Source: Cryptomeria japonica (taxonomy: Eukaryota; Streptophyta; Pinopsida; Cupressales; Cupressaceae). From it: 64,000 nucleotides of DNA. Positions within the stretch are counted from its first letter, which is position 1, and each line of letters begins with the position of its first letter. The notes under the pieces are model-generated. The model worked only from the letters and a program-made list of their open reading frames with translations, ran no database searches and was not told the origin of the DNA. The position numbers and the translations under genes were made by a program. The stretch is taken from NCBI RefSeq assembly GCF_030272615.1, contig NC_081409.1, forward strand, positions 21,640,260-21,704,259, read 5' to 3'. This document shows positions 23,601 to 36,512 of this stretch, one piece after another.

Positions 23601-24810
23601 AATTGAAGAAAAGGATGAATGGATCATTAATTTCGGATGTTCACATCATATGACTAGTGATAAAAGTAAATTCTCAACCTTTCAGGAATACAATGGAGGT
23701 CTAGTAAGATTTGGGGATGATAAATCTTGTTTGATCAGAGGAAAATGCACTATATCTTTTGATGGTAAGCACAATACTGACAACATTTATTATGTTGAAG
23801 GTTTGAAGCATAATCTTTTGAGTGTTGGTCAATTAGTTGAAAAGGGATTTCCGTTACAATTCAAGAATGGTAAATGCAAAATCATGAATAGAACTAGTCT
23901 GGAAATTGCAACCGGTAATCAGATTAGAGGTAATATCTTTCATTTGAATAACAATGAGAAGACATGCTTAATTGCACATATTGATGAAAGTTGGTTATGG
24001 CATAAAAGACTTTGTCATGTAAATTTTGATTGCATTGTGAAAATCAGTACAACTAAGGCAGTAAGGGTTTTACCTAAGATTGTTAAACCTCACAATCCGG
24101 TATGTAAGGAATGTCAATTTAGAAAGAAAGTTAGAGAAACTTTCAAGAGTATTCCAGAAAAATCTAATAATGTTCTTAACTTAATTCATACTGATTTATG
24201 TGGTCCAGCAAGAACTAGAAGTTTACAAGGAGATAGATATTTTATGCTAATCATTGATGATTATTCTAGAATGCGTTGGGTTACTTTTCTTAGGGAGAAA
24301 TCATAAGCTTTTGGGAAATTCAAACTATTCAAGGTAATGGTAGAGAATGAAACCGGTAAGAAAATCAAATGTTTGAGATCAGATCAAGGAGGTGAATTCA
24401 CATCTAAGGAATATAATACATTCTGTGAAGTAAATGGAATCAGAAGACAATTATCAGCACCTCGAGCACCCCAGCAGAATGGAGTTGTGTAAAGGAAGAA
24501 CATAACTATTTTGGATGCAACTAGAAGCATGCTATCAGAAGCAAACCTACCTCATGTGTATTGGAGAGAAGCAGTGAATATAGTTGTTTACACATTCAAC
24601 AGAGTTCACATCAAAGGTGAAACCAGTAAGACCCCTCATGAACTATGGTTTGGTAATATTCCTACTCTTAAATATTACAGAATATTTGGAAGCAAATTTA
24701 TATTAGGAGAGATGATTATATTGGCATATATGATCCTAGAAGTGATGAAGGAATATTTTTTGGTTATTCATCTAAGAGCAAGGCATATAGATGTTTTAAT
24801 AAGAGATTGA
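23600..24810 (+). pseudogene. pol: Protease and integrase of copia A
   Basis: The protease motif reads WIINFGCSHHMT where WIIDSGCSxHMT is usual, so the catalytic Asp is Asn. The GAG-pre-integrase part follows (LKHNLLSVGQL, WLWHKRLCHVNF, CKECQFRKK), then the integrase core with HTDLCGPARTRSLQGDRYF and CLRSDQGGEFTS. A TAA at 24,303 interrupts it, and a second TAA (24,490-24,492) replaces the third catalytic residue in NGVV(E)RKN. The C-terminal piece runs to 24,810 (YWREAVNIVVYTFNRV, TPHELWFG). Confidence 0.85.
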
Positions 24811-26623
24811 AGAAAATCATTGAGAGTGCAAAGGTGAAGATTGATGAACAATTTTGAGGTAACTCAAGGCCTATGGACTCTGAATCGGTAGTTGAGATAA
24901 TCACAAATGAACCTACAATGAGTACACCAGTACAAAATGTTTACCAAGTCACACCAGCATCATCTGAGAATTCCACAGTGACTGAAGAACAACAACAAGT
25001 GAATACACACAGGTATGTAAGATTGAATCACTTTGAAAGTCAGATAATTGGGAATATGCATCAAGGTGTTATGACTAGAGGAAGATTGGCAAATAAAGAG
25101 GTATGTTTAATTTCTCAAATTGAACCAACAAATATTAATGAGGCATGTGAAGATAAACATTGGATTAAGGCTATGGAAGATGAATTGGAACAAATTAAAA
25201 ATAATAACACATGGTCATTGGTTCCCCGACCTAAAAAAAAAATGTAATTGGAACTAAATGGGCATTCAAAAATAAACTTAATGAAGATGGTAAGGTAATC
25301 ATAAACAAAGCAAGATTAGTGTGTAAGGGATATTCATAGAAAGAAGGAATTGATTACAATGAAACCTTTGCATCGGTAGCTAGAATTGAGGTAGTTAGAC
25401 TATTCTTAGCTTTTGTAGCACACAAGAACTATAAAATATATCAAATGGATGTCAAATGTGCATTTCTGAATGGTGGTCTTGAAGAGGAAGTTTACATTGA
25501 ACAACCTGATGGATTTTCTTTGACAGATGACAAAGATATGGTTTGTAGGTTAAGGAAAGCTTTATATGGATTGAAACAAGCTCCTAGAGCTTGGTATGCT
25601 AGATTAGACAAATATCTTTTGAAGCTTGGTCACACTAAAGGTAATGCTGACAACAACTTATATTACAAAGTGACTAATGACGACATCTTGGTTATTGAAA
25701 TTTTTGTTGATGATATCATTTTTGGAGGAGAAGAAGGATTGTGTAAAGACTTTTCTAATAAGATGCATGAAGAATTTGAAATGTCTATGATTGAGGAGAT
25801 AAAATTCTTTTTAGGATTGCAGATTTCATAGACTGACAAAGGTATATTCATAAATCAATCAAAGTACTTGAAAGAACTACTAAAGAAATTTGATATGGAA
25901 AACTCTAAACCGGTAAGTACTCCTATGACTACATCTGATAAACTATCATTGAAGGATGAATCAACACCTGTTAATCCAACAAGATATAAATCTATGATTG
26001 GAGGTTTACTGTATTTGATACAAACAAGACCTGATATTATGAATGCAGTATGTATTGTTTCAAGATTTCAGAGTAATCCTAAGGAAAATCATGAATCAAC
26101 AGTGAAAAGGATTTTCCGGTACCTACAAGGCACAACAAATCTAGGCTTATGGTATCCTAAAGACAAAATTTTTGATTTATGTGCATACACAGATGAAAAT
26201 TGGGTAGGAGATGTAGATGATAGAAAGAGCACCACTGGTGGAGCATTTTTTCTTGGTAGCAGATTAATTTCATGGTTGAGCAAGAAACAAAGTTGTACAT
26301 TATTATCAACAGCAGAATCAGAATATGTTGCAGCAGCAACTAATTGTACACATGTATTATTGATTAAGCAAATGTTGAAGGACATAAAGGTAAAATGTAA
26401 AGAACCTATAATCATTTACTGTGATAATATGGCAGCAATTGATATATCAAAGAATCCGGTATTTCACTCTAAAACTAAACATGTTTCTATCAAATTCAAT
26501 TTTCTGAAAGAGAATGTTGAAGCAAAAGAAGTGAAATTGGTTTATGTGAATACTAAAGAGCAGATTGTAGATATCTTTACTAAGCCCTTGACTAAGGAAA
26601 CTTTTGAATATCTCAGAGAGTAG
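24811..26623 (+). pseudogene. pol: Reverse transcriptase and RNase H of copia A
   Basis: The RT begins EDKHWIKAMEDELEQIKNNN and WSLVPRP (to 25,247), then after a frameshift WAFKNKLNEDGKVI. The palm holds [34 protein letters not shown] and FVDDIIFGG (around 25,703), so the catalytic Asp pair is kept. Stops at about 25,339 and 25,829 fall where Gln is expected. The last block (25868-26623, 251 residues) carries IGGLLYLIQTRPDI and the RNase H with CAYTDENWVGD, STAESEYVAAA, IYCDNMAAIDI and KHVSIKFNFL, and ends in the usual DIFTKPL. Confidence 0.88.
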
Positions 26624-26733
26624 CTTGGAGTTATACCCTCACCGATAGAGACTTAGATAGTTGGAGCATGGCATCAAACTAGTCTATTAAAAGAGAAATC
26701 TTTTTCTGACTTTGATGAAGGAGAGCTACTTCT

Positions 26734-27033
26734 CAGGGGGAGTAGATTGGATAAATTTGGTTTTAACAATTGGTATTTGTAATAAGTTCTATGAACTGAT
26801 TGTATTTCATTTTGTATTGCTTTGGCATTTGATGTCAAAGGGGGAGAGACATCTATGGAAAAACACATTATCTTTTGGGGAGAGACTATTCCTAGGGGGA
26901 GAAATATTATGTATTTTGATTTCTTGTAATTGATCTCTTTGGGAGATTGTTGGTTTTTGGTTTTTGGCATTTCTGCTTCGGCACTTAGATGGTTTTTCCA
27001 TCTTGTGTTGCCATCAATGCCAAAGGGGGATAT
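26734..27033 (+). promoter_or_regulatory. Series of polypurine-tract-like motifs before the 3' LTR of copia A
   Basis: Five G-rich purine runs occur in 300 bp: near 26,735, 26,837, 26,876, 26,893 and 27,021 (caaaggggga, next to the LTR). Multiplied polypurine tracts are a known Sirevirus trait; only the last would prime plus-strand DNA. Confidence 0.65.
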
Positions 27034-27984
27034 TGTTGGTATTATGGATGTGTTGGATTGGTTTTGTCATTGATGTCAACACCTGTCAACACTTATCAGT
27101 ATTGGAGATCTTTGGTTATGTTCACTGGCATGTTCAGTGACTTATGCACAATCACCGATATCTGGTTCACCGCTAGGTTATATTGTTCACCGACACCTAA
27201 TCGAGTTTACATTTTTGCTGTTACCGGCAAATAGGTCTAGGTTATGGACCGACAAGCGTTATCTATTCCAGATCAGCATGACACATTATGGAGATATTTA
27301 TTGATTGGTTATTATTGTAAATGCATTAAGCCAACATGATGCATCACATATTGATTCATTTGTAATTGATTTAATTGTAATATTCTTAGTGAGTCGACCT
27401 ACACATTTGGTCTTAGGTTTTGGTATATATGTAAGATCTCATTTGTGAGATTATGGAGGAGGTGAGAAGGGATTGTAATAAGGTATATACGAATATAAGA
27501 AGAGCTATACACGCAGAAATCATTTAAAGATTCAAGGAAGGTATGAAGAAGACAATTAGAGCTTAATCAATACTGAATCCAACATATGAAGATGCTATTT
27601 TGAGCAATACAATATCATTGGATTTAACCATCCAATTGTAGTTAGTGTGACTCCCATTTTGTGATTGAGCAGTGAGCTCTAGGTAGTTGGCCTTTCTGCA
27701 TGTGCAGACCCCATTTGTACACACATACTATCTGTAGTAGTATCATCTGATTGTGGGTAAGGTTTCCCACCATGGTTTTTCCCCTTACAGGGTTTCCACG
27801 TACAAATATATGTGTTATGTGTTGTGGATGCTATTTGTCTTTCTGTTTCATGCATTAAACTTTACTAGTACTATTATTAACTATTAAACAGTCGACCAAC
27901 ATTAAGTTTGGTTAAGTTATATTTGGGTTGAAATTAATAGACAACTGATTCACCCCCCCTCTCAGTCGCCTCCGGGTCCTAACA
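27034..27984 (+). repeat. 3' LTR of copia A
   Basis: Starts TGTTGGTATTATGG, ends CCTAACA and is followed by the right target duplication tccta (27985-27989). About 98 bp shorter than the 5' LTR through one internal deletion after 'ttcaccgacac'. Confidence 0.9.
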
Positions 27985-30504
27985 TCCTAATTCTTAAATT
28001 GGAAGTAATTTGGATGCCAAGCATAAAATTCATAAGTCTAAAAATCCACATGTGTCCGAGGATCAACATATGTCATCTAAAAGACACATGCACAAATAAA
28101 GAAAAATTTGATCCAGAATAAAAAAGCAAAGCCACAAAGGTCCATCAAGCAAAAATAAAAATAAAAAACAATGTAGATTTCTAAGTTTCTCATAGAAGCA
28201 ATGCATTCCAAATAACCACAAAGGAAAGAAAAATTAAAAAACCCGTGGATTCCCAAGTTTCTAATAAAAGACATGCATCCAAAGGAAAAATAAAAATTAG
28301 CATCCAACTTGTTATTTCAAAGGCTTCCTTCACTCCCTCTAAGCATCTCCCAAAACCCACTAGCTTAAATCCCCATCATCTCCTTTATCCATTTTGGGTC
28401 CTTATGTCCCAAAATCCTCATCCACTTCATCAAAATCTCAAAATCCAAAATTAATTTTTCCTCCATCACTCCAATACCCCTCAAGATGTGTGCCAATTTT
28501 GATCATGCCAATATTTCTCTCCATCCCTTCACAAATCTTTCAATGTCCTATCCATCATCCAGCACATATTTTCCATCCCTCCATCCTTCATATCCAATAA
28601 ATCCTTATTCCTCCCATCTAATCATCCATTTCATCTCCCTTTACTATCACCTTACCAACATCTTTGAACACACTTTCAATAGCCATGGTCCATTGTAGCA
28701 TATCTTTCAAGGGTACCATCCGAATAATGAGATACTTGAGTCCTTCCTCCATATTCTATCATGTATCCATTATCTTCCAAAAAGTCAAAAAAAAGAAAAA
28801 AAAAAGAAAAACAAAAGTAAAGAGAAATAATTTGTCCAATGTTGAAAACCACCTCTTGTGGTGCCTTGGGAAAGTACCATGATGAAAACCTAGCAAAGAG
28901 GCATCATGTGTAATCCATTACCCTCTTGCATTCTACACTTGGGGGCAAGTTCCATACATATTTCCTATATACCTCACCCTCTAGTATCCATCATCCTCCA
29001 TTATCTCTCATAGCCTCCATTATCCTCATCCACCATTATCTCTCATAAAATCCATTATCCTCATTCACCCTATCTATCTCCATATTCCTTTTTCCACCTT
29101 TGATCTTGACAAGGTTCTAAGGATCTTCATAAACATCATATATCCTTTTTTTCTTCACCTTATCCACACACTTCAATCATATCCATTATCTAATCCATTT
29201 ATTGCTTCCATCATCCATTAGCACCTATGATCTTGCTTATCGTATCCCCATCCTATCCATCCCTTGATCTTGTTTAAACTAATCACATAAAATGCAAAAC
29301 ATGTTTTAAAAAAAAACCTCTTGACATGTCCATTCCTATCAACCCCATGCTATCCAAAGCACCATGCAATCACCTTACATTGCCATATCCATCTTTCACT
29401 TATACATTTAAATCCTAGTAGTTCACTCATCCTTTCATAATGCCTTGTGCCATGCTAGACACTAGGGGCAAATAAATACATCTTTCTTGAGAATAAAATC
29501 CTAATATATGTCTTATACCTCAATCAATGATGTGAAAAAAAAAAAAAAAAAAAACTTTTTAAAATCCAAAAAAAAATCAATTTTTTAAAAATCTAATATA
29601 AAACTAAAACTTTTTAAATATAAAAAATAAAAAAACTCTTAAAATCCTAAAAAAAAAAAAAAAAATCTTCTAAAATAAAAAAAATAAAAATCCAAAAAAA
29701 TTAAAAAATCTAAAAAAAATAAAAAAATAAAAAAATAAAAAAAATTTAAAAATCCAAAAATATCCAAAAAATTTTAAAAATCCAAAAAAATTAAAAGTAT
29801 TTATCAAGAATCCAAAATCTGCGGTAAAAAATGTCATTTGCTAAGACATAGACACTTTGAACAAACACAATCAAAACAATGTTCTTAACAAATCATGGAT
29901 CAATAGACAAACTACCAAGCTAGTTTGCAATATTACCTATCAACTGCCTATTAGTTTTAGCATATTTATCAAACAACTTGCCTCTAGGGATACATTGTTC
30001 CTAGAATAGGCACCTTATCAGATATCATGTCCCATGAATATATGTTTCCTACAAAGGACATCCTATCATGTCCTACAGATACATCTTTCCTACAATGGAC
30101 ATCCTATCAATCATCATTTTAACAAGAACACTTAATTTGGAAAGACGATCTAAATGGTTGTTGACTTGTTTGGTCCAGTGAGCCTTATTTTTTCTTTGAT
30201 TTATCTTTATTGTGTTTGTATCGTGTTCTTATGCTACTCAAGGATATCCACAAGTGATTAGAGTGGCCAACATGGATCATTATATTTATCATTTATTTGT
30301 TGTTTGTGGTTCTCCTTATCACTCCTTGCAAATGGTATGTGAGTTATTTAGGTTTTATCATATCTAGATGCTTGCATTTGCTTGCTATAATAAGCTCAAT
30401 GATGATATAGCACAAGAGTTTATCACTCTCATTCATCTCTATCTCCAATATCCACTCTCATCTATAACCACTTCTATGGCCATCAATTTACTATATCCTT
30501 ATTC
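27985..30504 (+). other. Interior of the old Ty3-like element, with A-rich simple sequence
   Basis: Continues the pyrimidine-rich interior interrupted by copia A. Words such as 'ttgggtccttat' and 'ccatcatcc' echo the part before the insertion, so the interior seems built from diverged repeats. Positions 29,530-29,800 are almost pure A with 'tccaaaaa' and 'aaataaaaa' units. No real gene is seen. The last five bases (30500-30504, tattc) are the left target duplication of copia B. Confidence 0.5.
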
Positions 30505-32020
30505 TATTGGCATGATTGGCATAACTGATGCAGATGGAGAATGATGACTGAACCGATAAAGGACTATTTGTGATAACATTGTGATGAAGAGATTGAGATT
30601 GCATGATTGAATGACTTTGATTAGTTATTTGTGTTGTCATTGATGACAACTGATGTTTTCTATGTTGTATTTTGTCATCTTAGTCTTTTTGGTCTACCGG
30701 AAATGCCTTACTAGTACAAGGACAATGAAGTGAGAATTAGGACCTTAACTGGTAAACGAGGAGATGTTTTGATTGATTTCAGAGATTGGTGATGATTGAA
30801 GTGTTATGGTTTGGAATATTAGTTTGTATAATTGTAATATGTATTTGACCAGTACTGCATCATGTTTTGGTTACTGGAAGTCATGTTTATGATTTTTGTG
30901 ATATTTTTTCTAAGGTTTAAGGACCGGTAAATAATTCTCTTAACCAGTAATGATTTATGGTTTGGCGGTAATCTACATCAAGTTCAAATGTTGGTGATGA
31001 CGTGGCACAACCCATGTGAAGTGTTTGAATTATGTTTTGGCACAATCAAGATGGAATTTCTTGGGAATGTGCAAAGTGCTTAGCAGAATGAGCTAAGGGT
31101 TTGACTTTGTATCAGATCGAATTGTTGTGATGAGTTAAGATCACTCAAGGATTGATATTGATTTGTAATTGATTGTAATGATCCATATGATGATCTGTAA
31201 TGAGTTGTAAAGATCTGTGATGATCTATGTTGTAAGTCTTAGGGTTTTGTAATCGACTAAGTTGTAAAGGCTATTTAGGTTGGTATAGTTGATGTTTGTT
31301 GTGTTGGTGATCTTGAGAAGAGTGTGAAGCCGAACCAAAGTGTGAGAGATCTCCTAGAGTGTTGCAGATTTGAAGTAGAATTGGATCTGATCAAGCAAGC
31401 AGTTAAGTGCTATACCCGGATCATTCACTGTTGTTCCCTAATAGTTGCAACAACTAAAATCCCTTAACTGAGTAGGTCCTAAAAGGCCTTACATTGTAAA
31501 TCCCTTAACCAGGTAGCTCAACATCTGAGTGATAAATCCTCTTTCGAGGTTGATCCTAACAGGTCAAAGCTCCTAACATGGCTCATTATCTAAATCCCTT
31601 AATCGGGTGATTCCTAACAGGGTTTGCTCCTAATAGGACATCATTGTAAGCTTCTAACTGGGATTGGCTCCTAACAGAGCGCATTCCGAAAGAGTGCACA
31701 ATATTTGTGGGTACCAATTCCCACTGTGTTTTTTCCCTATTTGGGTTTCCACGTGAATAACATGGCGTTCATATGGTGAATGTTCTTATGTGCTGTTATG
31801 TTTATTTCAGTTAATGCATGGTAAATGAATACTTAATGTGCAGACATGATAAATTAGTTTAACAGTTGGTTATCAATGATTACTGGTAATGGTAAAGAGT
31901 TTCTTGCTGGTTTATGATTGATTTGGTGAAGTTTTATAAGGTTGAGTTTTAAGTTTGAAATTATTATTAATACTAATTCACCCCCCCTCTCAGTATTAAC
32001 CGGATCCTCTAAGATTAACA
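30505..32020 (+). repeat. 5' LTR of copia B
   Basis: Begins TATTGGCATGATTGGC (TGTTGGCATGGTTGGC in the partner, so the TG is mutated) and ends AAGATTAACA. Its 3' part has repeated 'cctaacaggt', 'tcctaacagg' and 'cccttaac(t/c)gg' words (about 31,440-31,690), a local array of short diverged repeats shared with the 3' LTR. Confidence 0.9.
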
Positions 32021-32022
32021 AT

Positions 32023-32034
32023 TGGTATTAGAGC
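32023..32034 (+). other. Primer-binding site of copia B
   Basis: TGGTATTAGAGC, two bases after the LTR, matches the initiator tRNA-Met site except for one C-to-T change. Confidence 0.8.
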
Positions 32035-32093
32035 ATTGGTCCTCTATGTGCAGAAAGCCTAACAGCTTGACGAAAAGATCCTAAAGTAAGATG

Positions 32094-32996
32094 ATGAAGA
32101 AGGAGGGTCCCAAGTTTACCAAGTATAACTACTAGATATGAAAAGACCAGATGAAGATATACATTAAAGGATTGGGTGCTCAGTATTGGAATATGTGGTA
32201 AACACGTATTTTTGCTCCTACTACCAACCCCTTGACACCAAATGAGCTTAAAGAACAAGAAGAAAACATTTAAGCCTTGGAAGCAATTGTAAGTACTTTA
32301 TCTGATTATGAGTATATAGATGTTCATGGATTAGAAACTGCATTTGAGGTATGGGAGAAATTAGAATTGATTTATGGAGGAGATGAACATTTTCAAAGAG
32401 CAAAAGAAGAAAGTTTAAGAGGCAAATTTGATGACATGAAAATGGTTGATGGTGAGAACATTGCACAATATGGTCAAAGGATTAAAGAAGTTGTAGGTGG
32501 TATTAAGAGTGTCAGAGGTAAGATTGATAATGATGTTGTTGTTAGTAAAATTCTTAGAGCTCTCCTACCACAATATGCTATTAGAGTTTCTGCAATTCAA
32601 GAACTGAGATCTATTTCTAAAGATAAAGTCATTGTTGATTCTCTCATTGGAAAGTTGATTGCATTTGAGTTAAACATATTTGATAATAGTGTTTCAAAAC
32701 CATCTGAATCTTATTTTAAAGCTTCTTCTACTGGTACATCTATTAGGAAAGGAAAGGATATTTGTCATGATCATGATTGTAGGTCGAGTCATGGCGGTAG
32801 TAGAATTGGGGATGATAATGAAGATCATCTGATGGAACTTGAGGCACTATTGGCTAAAATATTTCCTAGAGGCACCGATAAGTATAAAGGTATATTACCC
32901 TTGAAGTGTTTCTCTTGCAATAAAATTGGACACATAGCTGCTAACTATCCTAACACTGATAAGAAAGAGAAGTTCAAAAAATTTAAAGGAAAATGA
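32094..32996 (+). pseudogene. gag: gag of copia B
   Basis: A weak start (KKEGPKFTKYNY) with several stops leads into a long open block (32277-32996): TAFEVWEKLELIYGGDE, MKMVDGENIAQYGQRIKEVV, ILRALLPQYAIRV and VIVDSLIGKLIAFEL, the UBN2-type gag order. The zinc knuckle reads CFSCNKIGHIAANYP, so its last Cys is Tyr. A TGA ends the block just after it. Confidence 0.85.
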
Positions 32997-34350
32997 CATA
33001 AACATTGCTATGTTGCAATTGATGAAGGTGTGTCTGATGAAGAATCAAAAGAAGATGACAATGAGGAGATAGTATTTGTTGTTGTGAAGGAAGATCTGAT
33101 TGATGAAAAGGCATTGGTGTCTCACATGGACAACAGTGATGAATGGATAATAGATAGTGGTTTCTCACACCACATGATCGGTGATAGAAACAAGTTCTTA
33201 TCCCTTGAAGAATTTGATGGCGGTGTGGTAAGGTTTGGTAACAATTCACCCTACATGGTTAAAGGTAAAGGAACTATTTCATTAAATGGAAAAAGAAATG
33301 CAGATGATGTCTTTTGGGTTGATGGATTAAAACATAATCTTTTGAGTGTTGGTCAATTAAATGATAAGGGTTATCTTGTAGAATTTAAAAGTGGAGTGTG
33401 CGAGATTCTTGGAAATAATGGAGAATTGATTGCTACTGGAAAGCAGACAAGAGGTAATATTTTTCTTCTGAATACTAATGTGAATAGTTGTTTGGTGGAA
33501 AAGATTGAAGATAGTTGGTTATGGCACAAAAGATTTTGTCATGTGAATTTTGACAATTTGATAAAGGTTAGTAAGTCTAGCATTGTGAGAGGTTTTCCCT
33601 AGCTTGTTAAACCGGATAATATTTTATATAAATAATGTCAGATGGGTAAGATGACTTTTGTATCTTTCAAGAGTAAGTATTTCTCTTCATAAAATATTCT
33701 TGATTAGGTTCATACTGATCTTTGTGGTCCTATGAGGACTAAGAGTTATTTTGGTGATAGATATTTCATGATTTTCACTGATAATTTTCCAAGATGATGT
33801 GGGTAACTTTTCTGAGAGAAAAGTTTGAGGCATTCAGTAAATTCAAAGCATTCAAATCTTTAGTTGAGAAAGAAACCAAGAAGAATTTGAAATGTTTAAG
33901 ATCTGACCGGGGAGGATAATTTACTTCTGATGAATTTGTAAAGTTCTATGATGAACAAAGAATCAAGAGGAAGATGTCAGCTCCTAGAACTCCACAACAC
34001 AATGGGATAATAGAAAGAATGAATAAAACAATTGTTGAAGCTGCTAGAACTATGTTGACTCAAGGTGAAGTACTGGAAATATTTTGGAGAGAAGCAGTTA
34101 GCACTGCTGTTTACACTTTGAACCAGGTACTTGTTAAGAGAGGTAACAACAAAACACCTTATGAATTATGAAATGGCAAGACTTCTACTATAAGTTACTT
34201 CAAAATTTTTGGGAGTAGATGTTTCATTAAACGTGATGATTACACTGGAAAGTTTGATGCAAAGTGTGATGAAGGTATTTTTCTTGGTTACTATACAAAG
34301 AGTAAGGCTTTCAAATGTTATAACAAAAGAACAAAAAAGATAATTGAGAG
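32997..34350 (+). pseudogene. pol: Protease and integrase of copia B
   Basis: The protease keeps the catalytic motif (WIIDSGFSHHMI, around 33,145). The pre-integrase region follows (LKHNLLSVGQLNDKGY, WLWHKRFCHVNF), then a TAG at 33,601 and a heavily shifted integrase core with HTDLCGPMRTKSYFGDRYF near 33,710. The later part (33974-34171) reads APRTPQHNGIIERMNKTI, so the catalytic Glu is kept, then FWREAVSTAVYTLNQV and TPYEL. Confidence 0.85.
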
Positions 34351-36150
34351 TGCTAATGTGAAGATAGATGAACTCTCTAAGAAATATGATGAGATCAGTA
34401 GATCTGAACCTGAGAAAGATGAAGATAAACTTGTGTTTATTGAATCAGAGGTACACAAGAGTGATGAGCAGAACAATGTAGAAATATGTTCTCAACCAGT
34501 AAATGAAGATAATGATGAAGAAGATGAAGAACGTGAAGCAGAAGGGACAACACCAAAACTGGTAATACCAAGTTATGTCAGACTGAATCATTCAGAAGAA
34601 CATTATAGGAGATAAAAATGCTGGTGTACAAACAAGAAGGAAAATCAGAGAAAACTCCTGTCTGATTTCAACTATTGAACCTAAAACAGTAAGAGAGGCA
34701 TTGAAGGATGATGTTTGGATCAATTCTATGAATGCGGAATTGGATCAGATTGAGAAGAAAAAGACATGGACACTTGTTCCTAGACCGAAAGACAAGAATG
34801 TGATTGACACTAAATGGGTCTTTAGAAACAAGTTGAATGAAGAAGGAGAGGTTGTGAGGAATAAAGCAAGGTTGGTATGCAAAGGCTATGCACAAGAAGA
34901 AGGAGAAGATTATGGAGAAACCTTTGCATCCATGGTAAGATTGGAAGGAATAAGAATGTTACTTGATTATGTTGCATTTAAAGGCTTTAAGGTCTACTAG
35001 ATGGATGTTAAATCAACTTTTCTTAATGGCATCCTTGAGGAAGAAGTGTACATAGAACAACTGGATTTATTTGCTTTGTTTGAGGATAAAGATATGGTTT
35101 GGAAGTTGCATAAGGCACTGTATGAATTGAAGCAAGCACCAAGAGCATGGTTTGAAAGATTGCATGTACACCTAATCAAGATAGGACTCCAATGTAATAG
35201 TGAGGACAGTAACATATATCTTAAGACTGATGGAGACAAAGTGTTGATAGTTGAAGTATTTTTAGAAAGACTTTGATATGTCTCTTATTGGTGAGATTAA
35301 GTTTTTCATTGGATTGCAGGTCCAACAATTGGATGATGGAATATTTATCTATCAGAGTAAGTATGTAAAGGAAGTGTTGAAATTTTTTGGCATGGAAGAT
35401 TGTAAACTGGTTGGTACTTCGATGGTAACAGGTTGTAAACTGTTTAAACATGATGATTCACCCTTTGTTGATGAAAACGAATATAGCTCCATAATTAGTA
35501 AGTTACATTATGTTGTTCAAAGTCGACCTGATATTGCACATGCTATTGGTTTGGTTGCTAGATTTCAAAAGGATCCCAAGGAGACTCACTTGGTAGTGGT
35601 GAAAAGGATATTCAAATATTTGAAAGGCACAATAGATTATGGTTTATGGTATCCTTATAAAAATGATTTTTTTTTAGAAGTGTTTAGTGATGCTGATTGG
35701 GTAGGCAACATTGATGACCATAAAAGAACTACTGGTGGAAATTTTCTTCTTGGAGGTAGATTGGTTGCTTGGACAAGTAATAATAAAACTTATGTTTCAC
35801 AGTCAACAACAGAGGCAGAGTATGTTGCAACATCAATGAATTACATGCATGCAATATGGATGAGACATGTGTTAGAAGGTTTTAAACGTGATATGTCTGA
35901 ATCGGTAACTATTTATTGTGACAACACAAGTGCAATTAATATTTTGAAAAATACTGTGTTACATGCAAGGACAAAGCACATAAAATTGAAATATAACTTT
36001 TTGAGGGAGAGAGTATAGGAAAAACAAGTTAGAATGGAGTATGTGTCTAGCAAAGTATAGTTAGCAGACATTTTCACAAAACCTCTGCCAAAGACTACCT
36101 TTGAGTACCTAAGAGGTAAATTAGGGATCAGACCCCTACCCAAGAAAAAC
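34351..36150 (+). pseudogene. pol: Reverse transcriptase and RNase H of copia B
   Basis: An acidic linker (34358-34615) precedes the RT: WINSMNAELDQIEKKKTWTL, KWVFRNKLNEEGEVVRNK and CKGYAQEEGEDYGETFA (to 35,000, where a TAG follows). The palm has [20 protein letters not shown] and [13 protein letters not shown], but a deletion near 35,261 removes the whole VDD box and about 25 neighbouring residues and shifts the frame. RNase H is then open (FSDADWVGNIDDHKRTTGG, STTEAEYVATS, IYCDNTSAINIL), ending LADIFTKPLP after two stops. Confidence 0.85.
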
Positions 36151-36512
36151 TAGGATGTAGGAGATGCATCAATCAAGTGTACTTAATGAATATTTTTCAC
36201 CGTGGATTGATGAAATGGTGGCTACTCTGCAGGGGGAACAACTTAGATGAGTTTGCAGACATGTTGAAGACATCAACAACATATTTGTTGACTGATGATG
36301 CTTATGCAACTTTGGCATTGTTATCAAAGGGGGAGAAGAACTGTATTAGATAGAGGAGATGAACTGTAAGAGAAAGGAGGAGAAGTAATATGATCCAAAA
36401 GAGAATAAATTGAGTAGGTGAAGGAGTGATACCGACAGATGATGTACAACAAAATTGTGAGGTGCAACAAAATTGTGATGTACAACAAAATTGTGATTTC
36501 AGTTGAATATGT
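36151..36512 (+). other. 3' untranslated part of copia B with purine tracts and a short tandem repeat
   Basis: Purine runs at about 36,232 and 36,329 are tract-like. Positions 36,441-36,496 hold three copies of an 18-20-bp unit (tgtacaacaaaattgtga). The last five bases (tatgt) are the left target duplication of element C. The remaining 48 bp of this region lie at 43,404-43,451, with the LTR-adjacent purine tract. Confidence 0.7.

Larger units (their letters stand above)
21399..27984 (+). mobile_element. Copia A: complete Ty1/copia (Sirevirus-like) element
   Basis: LTRs of 1,049 and 951 bp, target duplication tccta on both sides, primer site for initiator tRNA-Met, gag and pol in the copia order (PR-IN-RT-RNaseH), and several polypurine-like tracts before the 3' LTR. 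Large unspaced gag with zinc knuckle, and multiple purine tracts, suggest the Sirevirus (SIRE/Maximus) group. Stops and frameshifts break pol in at least five places. It inserted into the old Ty3-like element. Confidence 0.92.

Noticed and set aside
28245-28882. Open frames on the plus strand with His/Pro/Ser-rich translation
   Set aside because: Same pyrimidine-rich composition effect; neighbouring frames are open together.
29530-29800. A-rich tract as poly(A) tail of a retroposed gene
   Set aside because: It is 270 bp of mixed simple repeats, with no coding sequence upstream and no target duplication seen.
31440-31690. CRISPR-like array from regularly repeated 'cctaacagg' words
   Set aside because: The repeats are short, diverged, irregularly spaced and inside a copia LTR of a plant genome.
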